Shown here one piece after another: positions 7,744 to 16,669 of a stretch of DNA of 64,000 nucleotides. This DNA is from Sphingomonas sp. UBA978 (GTDB lineage: Bacteria; Pseudomonadota; Alphaproteobacteria; Sphingomonadales; Sphingomonadaceae). The position numbers were made by a program, and so were the translations under genes. A model generated the notes under the pieces. That model searched no databases and was not told the origin of the DNA. It saw only the letters and a list, made by a program, of their open reading frames with translations. How positions within the stretch are numbered: position 1 is the stretch's first letter; each line of letters starts with the position of its first letter. The stretch lies in assembly GCF_002292295.1 (NCBI RefSeq), contig NZ_DBBS01000015.1, positions 124,231-188,230 of the forward strand, given 5' to 3'.

Positions 7744-8964
7744 ATGGCCAAGATTCAGGTGAAGAACCCGATCGTCGAGATCGATGGCGACGAAATGACG
7801 CGGATCATCTGGGAATGGATCCGCGAGCGCCTCATCAAGCCCTATCTCGATATCGAACTCGACTATTACGATCTGGGCATCGAGCATCGCGATGCGACCG
7901 AGGACCGCGTGACGGTCGAGGCGGCCAAGGCGACGCAGAAGCATGGCGTCGCGGTGAAGTGCGCGACGATCACCCCCGACGAGCAGCGCGTCGAGGAATT
8001 CGGCCTGAAGAAGATGTGGAAGTCGCCGAACGGCACGATCCGCAACATCCTGGGCGGCGTCGTCTTCCGCGAGCCGATCGTCATCAAGAACGTCCCCCGC
8101 CTGATCCCGGGCTGGACACACCCGATCGTCGTCGGCCGCCACGCGTTCGGCGACCAGTATAAGGCGACCGATTTCCGCGTCCCGGGCCCGGGCAAGCTGC
8201 GCCTCGTGTTCGAGGGCGACGACGGCACGCTGATCGACGAGGAGGTGTTCCAGTTTCCCTCGTCGGGCGTCGCGATGGGCATGTACAACCTCGACGATTC
8301 GATCCGCGATTTCGCCCGCGCCTCGATGCACTATGGCCTGAACCTCAAGTGGCCGGTGTATCTCAGCACCAAGAACACGATCCTCAAGGCCTATGACGGC
8401 CGCTTCAAGGACCTGTTCGCCGAGGTGTTCGAGGCCGAGTTCAAGGACAAGTTCAAGGAAGCGGGCATCGTCTACGAACACCGCCTGATCGACGACATGG
8501 TCGCATCGGCGCTGAAGTGGAACGGCGAGTTCGTGTGGGCGTGCAAGAACTACGATGGCGACGTCCAGTCGGATCAGGTCGCGCAAGGGTTCGGGTCGCT
8601 CGGCCTGATGACCTCGGTGCTGCTGACGCCGGACGGCAAGACCGTCGAGGCCGAGGCGGCGCACGGCACCGTCACCCGCCACTTCCGCCAGCACGAGCAG
8701 GGCAAGGCGACCAGCACCAATCCGATCGCCTCGATCTTCGCATGGACCGGCGGCCTCAAGTATCGCGGCAAGTTCGACGAGACGCCCGAGGTGGTGAAGT
8801 TCGCCGAGACGCTGGAGCGCTGCTGCATCGAGTGCGTCGAGAACGGCCAGATGACCAAGGATCTCGCGATCCTGATCGGCCCGGACCAGCCGTGGATGAC
8901 CACCGAGCAGTTCTTCGAGGCGGTCCGCGCCAACCTCGAAGGCAAGATGGCGAACTGGGCATAA
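7744..8964 (+). CDS. icd: NADP-dependent isocitrate dehydrogenase
   Basis: Oxidative decarboxylation of isocitrate to 2-oxoglutarate in the TCA cycle. The 406-residue product is of the eukaryote-like homodimeric type (about 405-415 residues), starting MAKIQVKNPIVEIDGDEMTR. It carries the Asp-rich metal site NYDGDVQSDQVAQGFGSLG and the NADP-binding AAHGTVTRHFRQHEQG region. AGGACG precedes the start. A strong rho-independent terminator follows (8985-9022), so the gene is probably a single-gene transcript. Confidence 0.96.
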   Translation: MAKIQVKNPIVEIDGDEMTRIIWEWIRERLIKPYLDIELDYYDLGIEHRDATEDRVTVEAAKATQKHGVAVKCATITPDEQRVEEFGLKKMWKSPNGTIRNILGGVVFREPIVIKNVPRLIPGWTHPIVVGRHAFGDQYKATDFRVPGPGKLRLVFEGDDGTLIDEEVFQFPSSGVAMGMYNLDDSIRDFARASMHYGLNLKWPVYLSTKNTILKAYDGRFKDLFAEVFEAEFKDKFKEAGIVYEHRLIDDMVASALKWNGEFVWACKNYDGDVQSDQVAQGFGSLGLMTSVLLTPDGKTVEAEAAHGTVTRHFRQHEQGKATSTNPIASIFAWTGGLKYRGKFDETPEVVKFAETLERCCIECVENGQMTKDLAILIGPDQPWMTTEQFFEAVRANLEGKMANWA

Positions 8965-8984
8965 GCCTTTCGTCACGTTAGAAA

Positions 8985-9022
8985 GGGGACCCGGGCGCCA
9001 TGGCTTCCGGGTCCCCTTTTTT
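8985..9022 (+). terminator. Rho-independent terminator after icd
   Basis: GGGGACCCGG and CCGGGTCCCC form a 10-bp perfect stem around a short loop, followed immediately by six T residues. It lies 20 bp after the icd stop and separates icd from the rut operon. Confidence 0.9.
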
Positions 9023-9099
9023 ATGCTTGCGGCGCGGGCGGCGCATCATGCTGTCGCCGATCGTCCCGCTCCCGTAACATTTCGCACTTGCACAAGGGC

Positions 9100-9855
9100 A
9101 TGGGTTCGGTTCAGCTTGCGCGGATGGCCGATGGCGAACCGATCCTGCGTACCGGGGCTGACGAGGCCCGCGCCATCACCCTACCCGCGCGTCCCGAAGC
9201 GCTGCGCCTCGACCCTGCAGAAACGGCGGTGGTCGTCATCGACATGCAGAATGCCTATGCGAGCCATGGCGGTTACGTCGATGTTGCCGGGTTCGACATC
9301 AGCGGATCGGCAGCAGTGATCGGACGAATCGCGACGGTGCTCGATACCGCGCGCGGGGCGGGCATGCCGGTCGTGTTCCTGCAGAACGGCTGGGACCCCG
9401 ATTATGTCGAGGCGGGCGGCCCGGGATCGCCCAACTGGCACAAATCCAACGCGCTCAAGACGATGCGCGCGCAGCCCGAACTGCACGGGCAATTGCTGGC
9501 GCGCGGCGGCTGGGATTACGAACTGGTCGACGCGCTGACGCCGAAACCCGGGGACATCCGGGTGCACAAGACCCGCTATTCCGCCTTCTTCAATTCGCAG
9601 CTCGACAGCGTCCTGCGCGCCCGCGGCATCCGCAACATCGTCTTCGTCGGGATCGCCACCAACGTCTGCGTCGAATCCACACTGCGCGACGGCTTCCACC
9701 TCGAATATTTCGGCATCATGCTCGAGGATGCGACGCATCACCTCGGCCCGCCGATGATGCAGGAGGCCAGCGTCTACAATATCGAGAAGTTCTTCGGCTG
9801 GGTAAGCGACGTCGCGGCATTCTGCGGCAGCTTCGGCCAGACGCCCCGGGAGTAG
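9100..9855 (+). CDS. rutB: Ureidoacrylate amidohydrolase RutB
   Basis: Isochorismatase-fold cysteine hydrolase that hydrolyses (peroxy)ureidoacrylate in the Rut pathway of uracil breakdown. The family core is clear: VVVIDMQNAYASHGGYVD with the catalytic Asp, QNGWDPDYVEAGGPGSPNWH with the substrate loop, and GIATNVCVESTLRDG carrying the catalytic Cys. The start is uncertain: TTG at 9088, ATG at 9100 (AAGGG just upstream) and ATG at 9124 are in frame, and similarity to RutB begins only near ITLPARPEALRLD. It is first of a tight rutB-rutC-rutD-rutA set. No RutR-like palindrome was recognised upstream. Confidence 0.93.
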   Translation: MGSVQLARMADGEPILRTGADEARAITLPARPEALRLDPAETAVVVIDMQNAYASHGGYVDVAGFDISGSAAVIGRIATVLDTARGAGMPVVFLQNGWDPDYVEAGGPGSPNWHKSNALKTMRAQPELHGQLLARGGWDYELVDALTPKPGDIRVHKTRYSAFFNSQLDSVLRARGIRNIVFVGIATNVCVESTLRDGFHLEYFGIMLEDATHHLGPPMMQEASVYNIEKFFGWVSDVAAFCGSFGQTPRE

Positions 9856-9858
9856 CAA

Positions 9859-10242
9859 ATGCCGTTCGACGCGATCAATCCGCCCGAGTTTCCGACGCCG
9901 ATCGCGCCCTATTCGGCGGGAGCGAAGGCGGGCAACACCGTCTATGTGTCGGGCGTGCTCGCGCTCGGTGAAGGCGGCGTGGTGCTGCACCCCGGCGATG
10001 CGGCGGCGCAGACGCGGGTCGTGCTCGACACGATCGCGACGACGCTTGCCGCGGCGGGCGCGCGACTGACCGACGTCGCGATGAACCACATCTTCCTCAA
10101 GGACTTCGCCGACTATGCCGCGTTCAACGCGGTCTATGCCGAGTATTTCCCGGGTGCGAAGCCGGCGCGCTATTGCATCCGGGCGGATCTGGTGAAACCC
10201 GATTGCCTCGTCGAAATCGCCAGCGTGGCGCATATCGGCTGA
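9859..10242 (+). CDS. rutC: RutC, RidA-family aminoacrylate/peracid deaminase
   Basis: A 127-residue protein of the YjgF/YER057c/UK114 (RidA) family, thought to help convert aminoacrylate in the Rut pathway. It begins MPFDAINPPEFPTPIAPYSA and contains the family Arg and Glu in CIRADLVKPDCLVEIASV near the C terminus. It starts 3 bp after rutB, and its TGA shares a base with the rutD ATG (TGATG). Assignment as RutC instead of a generic RidA rests on this context. Confidence 0.94.
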   Translation: MPFDAINPPEFPTPIAPYSAGAKAGNTVYVSGVLALGEGGVVLHPGDAAAQTRVVLDTIATTLAAAGARLTDVAMNHIFLKDFADYAAFNAVYAEYFPGAKPARYCIRADLVKPDCLVEIASVAHIG

Positions 10243-11027
10243 TGCCCGAGGCTGGGGGGCTTCATTACGAACTGCACGGGCCGGAGGATGCGCCGCCGGT
10301 GTTGCTGTCGCCGGGGCTGGGCGGATCGGGGCATTACTGGGCGCCGAACCTCGCCGCGCTCGCCAGGCGGCATCGGGTCATCGCCTACGACCATCGCGGC
10401 ACCGGGCGATCGGCACGCGAGGTACCGGGCGACCTGACGCTGGAGGGACTCGCACGGGACATGGTCGTGCTGCTCGACGCGCTGGGGATCGATCAGGTGA
10501 CGCTGATCGGCCATGCGATCGGCGGGATGGCCGGGCTGGCGCTCGCGCTGGCGCAGCCCGAGCGGCTGGCGCGACTGGTCGTCATCAACGGCTGGGCGAA
10601 GCTCGATGCCCATAGCGCGCGCTGTTTCGACACGCGCCTCGCCCTGCTGCGCGACAGCGGGCCGCGCGCGTTCCTGCATGCGCAGCCGCTGTTCCTCTAT
10701 CCGGCGCAGTGGATTTCGGATCACCATGAGGCGCTGCAGGAGGAGGAAGAGCGGTTGCTCGCCCATTTCCCGGGGGCGGAAATGGTGCAGCGGCGCATCG
10801 CGGCGGCGCGGCGGTTCGATATCGCCGGACGGCTGGGCGAGGTCCGCGTGCCGACGCTGGTCGTCGTCAGCGAGGACGATATGCTGGTGCCGCCCGCGCA
10901 ATCCGAACGGCTGGCGGCGGGGATCGCGGATGCGCAGCTCGCGCGGATGGCGACCGGCGGCCACGCCTGCAACGTCACGCGGGCGGATCATTTCAACATG
11001 TGGCTGCTCGACTGGCTCGACAGCTGA
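10242..11027 (+). CDS. rutD: RutD, alpha/beta-hydrolase-fold protein of pyrimidine degradation
   Basis: A 261-residue alpha/beta-hydrolase fold protein expected to act on aminoacrylate or carbamate in the Rut pathway. The oxyanion region LLSPGLGGSGHYWAPNL and the NGWAKLDAHSARCF and QPLFLYPAQW segments match RutD closely. The nucleophile elbow reads LIGHAIGGMAG, with Ala in place of the usual Ser, as in E. coli RutD, so it is not a classical serine hydrolase. The ATG at 10242 is chosen because it overlaps the rutC stop; an upstream in-frame start at 10173 would lie inside rutC. Confidence 0.93.
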   Translation: MPEAGGLHYELHGPEDAPPVLLSPGLGGSGHYWAPNLAALARRHRVIAYDHRGTGRSAREVPGDLTLEGLARDMVVLLDALGIDQVTLIGHAIGGMAGLALALAQPERLARLVVINGWAKLDAHSARCFDTRLALLRDSGPRAFLHAQPLFLYPAQWISDHHEALQEEEERLLAHFPGAEMVQRRIAAARRFDIAGRLGEVRVPTLVVVSEDDMLVPPAQSERLAAGIADAQLARMATGGHACNVTRADHFNMWLLDWLDS

Positions 11028-11054
11028 CGAACGGTATCGCGGGGGAGCAGGGGC

Positions 11055-12113
11055 ATGCAGGTCGGCGTTTTCGTACCCATCAACAACAACGGCTGGCTCA
11101 TCAGCGACACCGCGCCGCAATACAAACCGAGCTTCGACCTCAACAAGGCGATCGCGCTGAAGGCGGAGGAGCACGGACTCGATTTCCTACTGTCGATGAT
11201 CAAGCTGCGCGGGTTCGGCGGAAAGACCGAATTCTGGGAATATGGCCTCGAGAGCTTCACGCTGATGGCGGGCCTCGCCGCGGTGACCGAGCGGATCAAG
11301 ATCTATGCGACCTGTCCGACGCTGGTCATCCCGCCAGCCTTCGCGGCGCGGATGTGCAACACGATCGATTCGATCAGCCATGGGCGGTTCGGCCTGAACC
11401 TCATCACCGGCTGGCAACCGCCCGAATATACGCAGATGGGAATGTGGCCCGGCGACGAGCATTTCCGTAATCGTTACAAGATGCTGGACGAATATGCGCA
11501 CATCCTGCGCGAACTGTGGGCGGACGGCGTCTCCGACTTCAAGGGCGATTACTACCGGATGGAGGATTGCCGGGTACGGCCGCAGCCGACCGGCGATATG
11601 AAGATCATCTGTGCCGGATCGTCGGACGAGGGCCTCGCCTTCTCGGCGAAATGGGCGGATTATGCCTTCTGCCTCGGCAAGGGGGTGAACACGCCGACCG
11701 CCTTTGCGGGCAACAACGACCGGCTTGCGGCGGCGACCGCCAAGACCGGGCGGGACGTGTCGGTGTTCGTGCTGGTGATGATTATCGCCGCCGAAACCGA
11801 CGAGGAAGCCATGGCGAAGTGGCGGCTCTACAATGACGGCGTCGATCTGGATGCGATCGCCTGGCTCGCCGAACAGGGAGCGAAGGATACGGTCAACGCC
11901 AGCACCAACGTCCGCCAGCTCGCCGCGCCCGAGGGGGCGGTCAACATCAACATGGGGACGCTGGTCGGCAGCTATGCGAGCGTCGCCCGGATGCTCGACG
12001 AGATGGCGGCGGTGCCGAACACGGGCGGCGTGCTGCTGACCTTCGACGATTTTCTGCAAGGGGTGGAGGATTTCGGGACGCGCATCCAGCCGCTGATGAC
12101 CAGCCGGCGGTGA
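11055..12113 (+). CDS. rutA: Pyrimidine monooxygenase RutA
   Basis: FMN-dependent luciferase-like monooxygenase that opens the uracil or thymine ring between N3 and C4. The 352-residue product starts MQVGVFVPINNNGWLIS and retains the family hallmarks LSMIKLRGFGGKTEFW, TIDSISHGRFGLNLITGWQ, CAGSSDEGLAFSAKWAD and INMGTLVGSYASVARMLDE. It is last in the operon, 27 bp after rutD with GGGGGAG before the ATG, unlike E. coli where rutA is first. RutA needs reduced FMN from a flavin reductase (RutF), and no such gene is present here. A terminator follows. Confidence 0.96.
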   Translation: MQVGVFVPINNNGWLISDTAPQYKPSFDLNKAIALKAEEHGLDFLLSMIKLRGFGGKTEFWEYGLESFTLMAGLAAVTERIKIYATCPTLVIPPAFAARMCNTIDSISHGRFGLNLITGWQPPEYTQMGMWPGDEHFRNRYKMLDEYAHILRELWADGVSDFKGDYYRMEDCRVRPQPTGDMKIICAGSSDEGLAFSAKWADYAFCLGKGVNTPTAFAGNNDRLAAATAKTGRDVSVFVLVMIIAAETDEEAMAKWRLYNDGVDLDAIAWLAEQGAKDTVNASTNVRQLAAPEGAVNINMGTLVGSYASVARMLDEMAAVPNTGGVLLTFDDFLQGVEDFGTRIQPLMTSRR

Positions 12114-12134
12114 TCGCGCCGCGCCGCCGGACGC

Positions 12135-12165
12135 AAAACGGGAGCCGCAAGGGCTCCCGTTTCGT
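12135..12165 (+). terminator. Rho-independent terminator after rutA
   Basis: AACGGGAGCC and GGGCTCCCGTTT form a stem of about 9 bp around GCAA, followed by TTT. It lies 22 bp after the rutA stop and closes the rut operon; the leading AAAA also gives it some activity for the opposite strand. Confidence 0.8.
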
Positions 12166-12190
12166 CTGTCCGTAGTGATCTGAGGGGGCG

Positions 12191-12433
12191 TCAGCGGCGA
12201 TCGCTATTGCTGGTGTCGTCCCGATCGTTGACGGCGTCCTGACCGCCCTCGCCATGGTTGCCGTAGCCAGCCCCCGATTCGCCGCCGTCGCGGCTGCGAT
12301 TGGGATCCTGTCCCGCGCCCTGGTCGCGGTTCTGCTGATTCTGCTGGCGATCGATGCCCTGATCGCGATCCTGATCCTGACGATTCAGGTCGCCGTCCCG
12401 ATCCATGCCGTCTTGCGTGTCCTGCTCTGCCAT
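12191..12433 (-). CDS. Small, highly hydrophilic, probably disordered protein
   Basis: An 80-residue protein starting MAEQDTQDGMDRDGDLNRQ, made almost wholly of Asp, Gln, Arg, Asn and Gly, with repeated D-R-D-Q and Q-N-Q units and no hydrophobic core. AGGAG sits just upstream of two consecutive ATG codons (12436 and 12433). The composition suggests a disordered, hydrophilin-like or stress-related protein, but no family is recognised. It lies alone between the rutA terminator and a glycosyltransferase gene. Low-complexity GC-rich sequence can mimic coding, so confidence is moderate. Confidence 0.5.
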   Translation of the reverse strand: MAEQDTQDGMDRDGDLNRQDQDRDQGIDRQQNQQNRDQGAGQDPNRSRDGGESGAGYGNHGEGGQDAVNDRDDTSNSDRR

Positions 12434-12561
12434 CATCGTCTCCTGTCGTTCTGCCGAAGCCCCGTCGTCCGCGAGGTACAGGATCAACGCGGAACCGCGG
12501 TCGAATATCCTCGCCCGGCACGGAAATTCCTGGAATCAATGACTTGCGTGATTGACCCGGA

Positions 12562-13962
12562 TCAATCTTGCCGCGCGTAGACCGTGACGCCGAGCCGTCT
12601 TGCCACGGGGCGGTAGTGATCGGCGATGGCGCGCCGGACGAGCGGGATCGTGCGGTCGTTGCCATCGCGCACGGGATGACCGGTCACGATCACCGGCGGC
12701 CTGGCGGTGAGGATACGGGCGACCTCACGTGCCGGATCGACGCCGATCGCGCCGTTTTCGCTCGACTGGATAAGGTGCGAGGGGAAGGGATAGCGGGTCG
12801 GCAGGCAAAAATTGCCGGTCGTGTAGAGCGCTGGCGGGCCTGCGAAGACGAAGGGGCAACGGGTGCCGGCGTGCCGGGCGATGACGCCGGCCAGCGCGGC
12901 GAGGTCGCGGCGCGCGGCGGCGGTGTCGCCGCGGTGCGGATAGCCGCTCATGAGCAATAGCCCGGCTCCACCGATTCCGGCCAGCAGGCGCATCGGGCCG
13001 CGATCGCAGGCGAGACCCGCCGCGACGGCGATCGGCACGAGCAGCGGGAGGGCGTAATGGTTGAAATAGGGCGGGACCAGCACCCAGCCGAGCAGCGCCG
13101 AACCCAGCCATGCCGCGACGAACCCGCGCGCCGGCCCCTGCGCCGCCAGCAGCCCGCGGATGGCGACGGCGAGCGGGATCGCCAACACCAGCAATGCTCC
13201 GGCGAGGCGGCCTATGATCGGATCATGCGGCGTCACTTGCCGGAGGAAGATCGAATCCACGTTGGCGAACCACCATGCATCGCCATGGCCGATCGCGACA
13301 TAGATGGCCCAGGCGAGGAGCGTGGGGATAAGCGCGGCAATGCCATAGAGCGCGGCGGCGGCAACGACCCGGACCGGCGCGCGCGTGTGGCGCCAATGGG
13401 CCAGCAGCAGCGCAACGCCGAGGAAGGCGCCCTCGAACATAACGGTCGGCTTGATCTGCAACGCGATCCCGACGAGCAGCATCGCCACGGCGCCGGTGCG
13501 CCGCCGCTCCGCGATCGCACGCCAGACCAGCGTGGCGGCAGCGACGATCAGCAGATTGTAGAAGACCGGCGACTGCCCGCCCCGTCCGCCGATCAGCTCC
13601 AGCCAGACGAGATAGAGCAGCCCGGCGGGCAGCGCGCCGGCGGGGGGGCCGAGGCGGCGGACCAGCCCCGCGATCAGCCCGGCGGTGGCGACCGCCGCGG
13701 CCCCGGCGACGAGGTGATAGGCGACGACCGGATCGACCGGCAGCGCCTGCGTCGCCGCATAGATCAGGAACAGGCCGACCGGCTTGCGATCCCAGATATC
13801 GACATAGGGGATCGCGCCGTCCCACATCCGCCGGCCGACGAGCAGATACATCTGTTCGTCGAGGTCGACGAGCGGGTTGCCGATATCGGGCAGGCGCAAC
13901 GCCACCGCGGCGAGCAGCAGGATCAGCCAGATGTGGTACCGGGTCATAGGGGGCCGGGTCAT
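12562..13962 (-). CDS. Polytopic membrane glycosyltransferase (GT39/RgtA-D-like)
   Basis: A protein of about 466 residues with roughly ten membrane segments. It begins with a helix (LILLLAAVALRLPDI) followed by a short loop ending NPLVDLDEQMYLLVGRR, the acidic DEQ/DE loop characteristic of GT-C fold transferases that use polyprenyl-phosphate sugars. The periplasmic loop IPYVDIWDRKPVGLFLIY is also typical of the family. The substrate cannot be told. Starts at 13962 and 13947 are both possible, with weak ribosome-binding sites. It lies 43 bp downstream of the radical SAM gene on the same strand. Confidence 0.8.
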   Translation of the reverse strand: MTRPPMTRYHIWLILLLAAVALRLPDIGNPLVDLDEQMYLLVGRRMWDGAIPYVDIWDRKPVGLFLIYAATQALPVDPVVAYHLVAGAAAVATAGLIAGLVRRLGPPAGALPAGLLYLVWLELIGGRGGQSPVFYNLLIVAAATLVWRAIAERRRTGAVAMLLVGIALQIKPTVMFEGAFLGVALLLAHWRHTRAPVRVVAAAALYGIAALIPTLLAWAIYVAIGHGDAWWFANVDSIFLRQVTPHDPIIGRLAGALLVLAIPLAVAIRGLLAAQGPARGFVAAWLGSALLGWVLVPPYFNHYALPLLVPIAVAAGLACDRGPMRLLAGIGGAGLLLMSGYPHRGDTAAARRDLAALAGVIARHAGTRCPFVFAGPPALYTTGNFCLPTRYPFPSHLIQSSENGAIGVDPAREVARILTARPPVIVTGHPVRDGNDRTIPLVRRAIADHYRPVARRLGVTVYARQD

Positions 13963-14005
13963 TCGCCGCCGTACATGCCGCAATCTGGTTAGCGTGGCGA
14001 TACGA

Positions 14006-15085
14006 TCAGAACAATTCGCCCTGCGGCCCGGCGGGTGGACGGAACAGGTCGGTGCGCAGCGGCGCACTGCGCTGCTCGAGGCCGTGTTTGCGGACGGCGA
14101 TGCGGAAGCGGGTGCGCATCAGATCGGCCCAGGGACCGGCACCCTGCATGCGGGTGAAGAAATTCGGATCATTGTCCCTGCCGCCGCGCAGCGAATGGAT
14201 CGTCGCCATCACCTTGGCCGCACGATCGGGAAAATGCGTGTCGAGCCAGGCGCGGAACAGCGGCGCGACCTCGTGCGGCAGGCGGACGGGGATGAAGAAA
14301 CAGGCACGCGCACCCGCTTCGGCAGCGCGCTCGACGAGATGTTCGAGCTCGTGATCGGTGATCGCGGGGATCACCGGCGCGATCGAGACATAGACCGGCA
14401 CGCCCGCATCGGCGAGCGCGCGCACCGCCTTCAGCCGGCGTTCGGGATGCGGCGCGCGCGGTTCGAGCGTCGCGGCGATCTTCGGGTCGAGCGAGGTGAT
14501 CGACAATGCGACCCCGGCGAGGCCCTGCGCCGCCATCGGCGCGAGCAGGTCGAGGTCGCGCAGCACGCGGTCGGACTTGGTGGTGATGGTAAGCGGGTGG
14601 CGCGTCTCGCCGAGCACCTCGATGATGCTGCGGGTGATCCGCCAGTCGCTTTCGATAGGCTGATAGGGATCGGTGTTGGTGCCGAGCGCGATCGGCGCGA
14701 CGGCATAGCCGGACTTGCGCAATTCGGCGCGCAGCAGCGCCGCGGCATCGGGCTTGGCGAACAGGCGCGATTCGAAATCGAGCCCGGGCGACAAATCGTG
14801 ATAGGCATGGGTCGGCCGGGCGAAGCAATAGATGCAGCCATGTTCGCAGCCGCGATACGGGTTTATCGAGCGGTCGAAGCCGATGTCGGGCGAAGCGTTG
14901 CGGCTGATGATCGTGCGTGGCTGTTCGACGGTGACGCTGGTGCGCAGCGGCGATGGCGCGCCATCGATCGCGTCGCGCGCGTCCAGCCAGTCGCCGTCCG
15001 CCTCGGTTTGGGGCAGGTTGAAACGACGGCTCTCCGCGTTGACGGTGGCGCCGCGGGCCGGGCGTTTGGCGTGAGGCTGGGCCAT
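14006..15085 (-). CDS. PA0069-family radical SAM protein
   Basis: A 359-residue radical SAM enzyme. The cluster motif is CEHGCIYCFARPTH (C-x3-C-x2-C, about residue 80), within INPYRGCEHGC, a pattern shared with spore photoproduct lyase-like and PA0069 proteins. Downstream GTNTDPYQPIE and SITSLDPKIAATLEPRAPHP are family landmarks. The reaction is unknown for this family. The gene is divergent from the VOC-family gene at 15133, with 47 bp between them. Confidence 0.87.
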   Translation of the reverse strand: MAQPHAKRPARGATVNAESRRFNLPQTEADGDWLDARDAIDGAPSPLRTSVTVEQPRTIISRNASPDIGFDRSINPYRGCEHGCIYCFARPTHAYHDLSPGLDFESRLFAKPDAAALLRAELRKSGYAVAPIALGTNTDPYQPIESDWRITRSIIEVLGETRHPLTITTKSDRVLRDLDLLAPMAAQGLAGVALSITSLDPKIAATLEPRAPHPERRLKAVRALADAGVPVYVSIAPVIPAITDHELEHLVERAAEAGARACFFIPVRLPHEVAPLFRAWLDTHFPDRAAKVMATIHSLRGGRDNDPNFFTRMQGAGPWADLMRTRFRIAVRKHGLEQRSAPLRTDLFRPPAGPQGELF

Positions 15086-15132
15086 TGCCTCATGCTATGG
15101 CGCGATGTAGAACATAGCAAGAACCAAGGGGT

Positions 15133-15474
15133 ATGGATACGATGGCGCGGTTGAACTATCTCGAATTGCCGGTGACGGACGCGGGCCGGGCGAAGGCGTT
15201 CTACGCGGCGGCGTTCGGCTGGGCGTTCAGCGACTTCGGGCCCGACTATGCGGCGACGATGACCGGAGACACCGACATCGGCCTCGATGCCGCGCCGGAC
15301 CGGGTCGCCAAGCCCCTGCCGGTGATCCAGGTCGACGACCTCGAGGTGGCGCTGGCAGCGATCGAGGCGGCCGATGGCCGGGTGACGGTGCCGATCTTCG
15401 CCTTTCCGGGCGGGCGGCGGTTTCACTTCGCCGATCCGGACGGGCATGAGCTGGCGGTGATGCAGGCGGGGTGA
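15133..15474 (+). CDS. VOC-family (glyoxalase/bleomycin-resistance fold) protein
   Basis: A 113-residue single-module VOC protein: LNYLELPVTDAGRAKAFYAA opens the first beta-alpha-beta unit, and FHFADPDGHELAVMQ ends the second, with Glu in the usual metal-ligand position. The first half has no His ligand, so it may not be a metalloenzyme. Two in-frame ATGs (15133 and 15142) are available; AAGGGG sits immediately before the first, so the second has the better spacing. Function unknown. Confidence 0.8.
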   Translation: MDTMARLNYLELPVTDAGRAKAFYAAAFGWAFSDFGPDYAATMTGDTDIGLDAAPDRVAKPLPVIQVDDLEVALAAIEAADGRVTVPIFAFPGGRRFHFADPDGHELAVMQAG

Positions 15475-15492
15475 CGCGCTTCGGGGGGCCGG

Positions 15493-16626
15493 CTACCCCA
15501 AGGCGCCCGCGCGGTGCAGCGCCTCCGCATAGAGGGCGCGATAGCGGGCGATCATCACGCGCTCGTCATATTCGGCGAGGGCCTTCCCCCGGTTCGCCGC
15601 GCCGACCCGGGCGCGCAGGTCCGGGTCGAGCACCAGCGCCTGCAAGGCGTCGCGAAGCAGCACCTCGTCGCCGCCGGTGACGAACGGGGCGTTCTCCGCG
15701 GCGACCATCCGGGGGACGTCGCCGACCGGGGTGCTGACGACCGGCAGGCCCGCGGCCATGCCCTCGACGACGCTGATCGGGAATTGCTCGCTCTTCGACG
15801 ACAGCGCGATGATGTCGAAGGCGCCGACGAAGCGATACGGCCGGTCGAGGAAGCCGGGCAGCACCAGCCGGTCGGCGATCCCCATCGCCCGGGCCGCGGC
15901 GAGGATCGCGTCGCGCTCCGACCCTTCGCCGACGATCACCAGCCGGAACCTGCCCGACAGGCCACCACAGGCGCGCACGAGCAGCGGCAGGTCCTTGACC
16001 GCGCGCAGGCCGGCGAGCGCGCCGATCACCACCTCCTTCGGATCGCGGGCGAGGCCGGGGATCGCACGCGGATCGGGCTTTTGCGCATAGAGCGCGGTGT
16101 CGATGCCGTTGGCGATGCGATGGACGCGGGCGGGCGGCTGTTTCCAGGTCTTGCGCGCGATCCCCTCCAGCACCTCGGACGGGACGACCAGCGCATGCGC
16201 CGCGCCCAGCGCGATGCGGCGATAGACGTTGCGTTCGACCTTCAGCCCCCCGGCCTCGTCAGCGTTGAAGCCGTCCTCGTGGTGGACCAGCGGGGGGGCG
16301 CCCCTGGGGAACACCCGCCGCGCCATCACGCCGTCAATCGCGCCCCAATTGTAGGTGAGCACCAGATCGAAGCGGCGCATGAACGTCGCCAGGGCCTCAT
16401 AGCGGGCGACGGATGGGCGGCCGGTCAGCGACGGGGCGTCCTGTGCGATCTCGTACCGGATCCCCTTGGCGATCGATGCGCGGGCGCCGAGCTGGTCGGC
16501 GACGCCGCTGACGATCGTGTGCCGCGCCGCATCGCCGAAGGCATTCATCAGCCGGACGGCGCGCGCCTCCTTGCCGCCCAGGCTGAAGCTCGAATGGAGG
16601 TGGAGGATGTGGATCGGTTGCGGCAT
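15493..16626 (-). CDS. Family 4 glycosyltransferase
   Basis: A 377-residue GT-B fold glycosyltransferase. The N-terminal domain starts IHILHLHSSFSLGGKEARAV, with the Gly-Gly loop of GT4 enzymes. The C-terminal nucleotide-sugar domain has LVIVGEGSERDAILAAARA, VLPGFLDRPY and the E-x7-E-type motif SEQFPISVVEGMAAGLPVVS. It probably adds a sugar to an envelope polysaccharide; donor and acceptor are not predictable. It is convergent with the VOC gene and 43 bp upstream (on its own strand) of no close partner, with DUF418 preceding it. Confidence 0.9.
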   Translation of the reverse strand: MPQPIHILHLHSSFSLGGKEARAVRLMNAFGDAARHTIVSGVADQLGARASIAKGIRYEIAQDAPSLTGRPSVARYEALATFMRRFDLVLTYNWGAIDGVMARRVFPRGAPPLVHHEDGFNADEAGGLKVERNVYRRIALGAAHALVVPSEVLEGIARKTWKQPPARVHRIANGIDTALYAQKPDPRAIPGLARDPKEVVIGALAGLRAVKDLPLLVRACGGLSGRFRLVIVGEGSERDAILAAARAMGIADRLVLPGFLDRPYRFVGAFDIIALSSKSEQFPISVVEGMAAGLPVVSTPVGDVPRMVAAENAPFVTGGDEVLLRDALQALVLDPDLRARVGAANRGKALAEYDERVMIARYRALYAEALHRAGALG

Positions 16627-16669
16627 GCGCGCGGGTCTAGCGGCGTCGCGGCGGGCAAGGAAGAACGCA

